Part shown: one piece after another, positions 62,730-64,000 of the stretch
How the letters are laid out: the number at the start of each line of letters is the position of its first letter
Numbering within the stretch: position 1 is the first letter of the stretch
From: Bathynomus jamesi
Taxonomy: Eukaryota > Arthropoda > Malacostraca > Isopoda > Cirolanidae
Assembly: GCA_023014485.1 (NCBI GenBank)
Contig: JAJOZX010001731.1
Location: 606,001-670,000 of the forward strand
Reading direction: 5' to 3'
Length of the DNA: 64,000 nt
The notes under the pieces: generated by a model
What the model was told of the DNA's origin: nothing
Seen by the model: only the letters and a program-made list of their open reading frames with translations
The model's database searches: none
Program-made: the position numbers and the translations under genes

Positions 62730-64000
62730 TTACACATCATCATCACTCTCAGTGTCATGTTCAACATTACAATCTGCATCGTTTTCGCATTCTGTGCGCA
62801 CAAGCATAGTTCTGTGCAAGGCAAGTTATTCCTTCTGCATGAACATCTCTGTGTAGAACAGTTGGTTTTGCAGTGGCATCTGACCAACTCGATGATGGCT
62901 TGCGGGGCAGGAGGAACCTTTGTGGTGACTGGCAGTATTTGGTCAGTTTTGTCCTGATAGTAACAAATTTCAGGGGGTCAAAAGGCTGTTGCTGCATAAC
63001 ATTGGCTTGGCACCATACTCGGCTTTGTAACCGCACACGCTGGATGTGTTCCTCAAGTGCACCGAGTGTAGGAGGTAAGTTGTTGCTTTCAGCTAGGTGT
63101 TTACAAAACAGATACCATCTTAGATCAGGGATACTTGCAATGTGAATACCCTTGGGACAGTAGCTTGAGCACACAAATTTGGCCAATACGTCTTTCACCT
63201 CCTGTGTTAGGTTACCTTTCTCCGGTAGTTTCATCAGTGCTCTAAGTGCATGTCAGCTTTCATATACTGCTGAAACCATTTTGTTTTGCCTATTCCTGAG
63301 AATTTTCCAACATTGTCTGCTCCAGTGAATGCATGGAATACAGGTAAAGCTTGCGCCTTTTCTTTGCCCAAAGCTCTCCAGATTGGCTCCATTTCGACTG
63401 TACCTGATACCATCAAAATAGATGTCTTTATGCAGAGCTTGTCATAGTGTGCCACAGCCAGAACCAAGACGTCAGTATCAGGAGTGAAGAATACTAGCTG
63501 TGCATCAGGACACCGCTGTGATGCCTTCGCTGTCAGGCAGATCATCAATGTGTCAGCCTCCTCGTGATTGTTGTCCTCAAAGTGCATGTTTCTGTTGCTT
63601 CTGGTGTGACCTGATGCTGATGTGATGACTAACTGAGATGAGTTTTTGTTGTAATCAAGGGTTGCTTTGGCGAGATAGTCTGTCAAATCTGCTTTCGTTT
63701 TTTTCGTGCGATAGAAACCGTGCCAGTAGGATGTTTGATGTTCGTATCATCTGCAACCTGATACTGTATAGGAGCTTTTCCTTGTCGTCGTCTCTCTCTA
63801 GTTTCCTCCTTTAGTGAGTCAGATTTGTATGTATCGAAGACCAGGATGACCTCACTGAACCCTGCTGTCAAGCTCACGAGCCTGTCATTGAAACACTGGG
63901 CTAGATCTTTGACTGTGCTGATTGTTCCTGATTTCTTTGTCATCTTCTGGACAAGCACCATTCCATCAACAATGGCGATCTTTTGATTTGATGACGACGA
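62730..64000 (-). pseudogene. PIN/FEN-like nuclease with CXC tail (right copy, incomplete at window end)
   Basis: Same gene as the left copy. Here the first segment keeps its frame 31 codons longer (SDSLKEETRERRRQGKAPIQ) because it has the A missing on the left. The C-terminal part carries two extra one-base losses (near 62,965 and 62,797) that break the CXC tail. The N-terminus lies outside the window. Confidence 0.65.

Larger units (their letters stand above)
53059..64000 (-). repeat. Right arm of the giant inverted repeat
   Basis: Inverted counterpart of 24,348-33,650, continuing past the window end. It is 1.64 kb longer mainly because of the DD37D element at 54,976. Relative to the left arm it has lost single bases near 62,797, 62,965 and 60,975 and two bases near 58,412. 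It has one extra base near 58,689 and 63,826, and several substitutions around 54,708-54,860. Confidence 0.95.

Noticed and set aside
24348..64000. The giant inverted arms as terminal inverted repeats of one very large transposon (Maverick- or Teratorn-like)
   Set aside because: The spacer holds no polymerase B, integrase, protease or capsid-like genes. The inner arm boundary falls inside a hAT gene rather than at a transposon end, and the arm contents are ordinary nested elements.

Overview
Organism and overall character: this is nuclear DNA of an invertebrate, most likely an arthropod. I see no prokaryotic gene organisation. The window is AT-rich, full of (TA)n, (GA)n and (AC)n microsatellites, contains short (CCTAA)n/(TTAGG)n arrays (TTAGG is the arthropod telomere motif), and holds hAT, Tc1/mariner, MULE and non-LTR families typical of arthropod genomes. 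A crustacean is plausible but not proven. Almost all recognisable coding sequence is transposon-derived and most of it is broken. Region by region: 0-5 kb has a small MITE, Tc1 and CR1-like relics, two unrecognised ORFs behind a TATA box, and a DD41D Tc1/mariner deletion derivative. 5.1-9.7 kb is a hAT-like element whose gene is interrupted by a Tc1/mariner element with DD37E spacing. 10.7-11.6 kb has a tandem-repeat element beside an N-terminal fragment of an unclassified, intron-bearing element family (here called family A, marked by CFLCLWDSRA and ERFHQD motifs). 11.7-16.5 kb is the least repeat-dominated stretch and holds the only candidates for host exons, including a TATA-driven signal-peptide ORF. 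16.5-22.5 kb is one non-LTR retrotransposon split by a family A element and by an 800-bp MITE with an 8-bp target duplication. 22.5-24.3 kb is another family A copy on the minus strand. Giant inverted repeat: 24,348-33,650 and 53,059-64,000 are near-identical inverted arms (at least 9.3 kb of shared sequence) around a 19.4-kb spacer; the right arm runs off the window. Each arm holds a PIN/FEN-like plus CXC gene relic, pieces of a minus-sense non-LTR element, and a Jockey/CR1-group non-LTR element. Nested in that is a Phantom-like MULE with a FLYWCH finger and a 9-bp target duplication, which itself contains a 625-bp MULE-like MITE (another 9-bp duplication) and a Tc1-like MITE. The right arm alone carries an extra, apparently intact DD37D (maT-type) mariner, which accounts for nearly all the length difference between the arms. 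Spacer (33.7-53.0 kb): a tandem-repeat element plus a family A pseudogene, foldback MITEs, a tRNA-derived SINE, a Penelope-like ribozyme-like relic, an RTE-type retrotransposon, a mariner deletion derivative, a ZMYM1-like hAT relic, a second RTE element split by an intact 3.16-kb hAT-like element with an 8-bp target duplication and an uninterrupted transposase, and a zf-BED hAT gene in whose 3' part the right arm begins. The genes do not form a pathway. The window is a stratified record of insertions, in which in-frame continuity of host ORFs across insertions and matching target duplications give the order of events. The two elements that look potentially functional are the hAT-like element at 46,863-50,025 and the DD37D element at 54,976-56,617.
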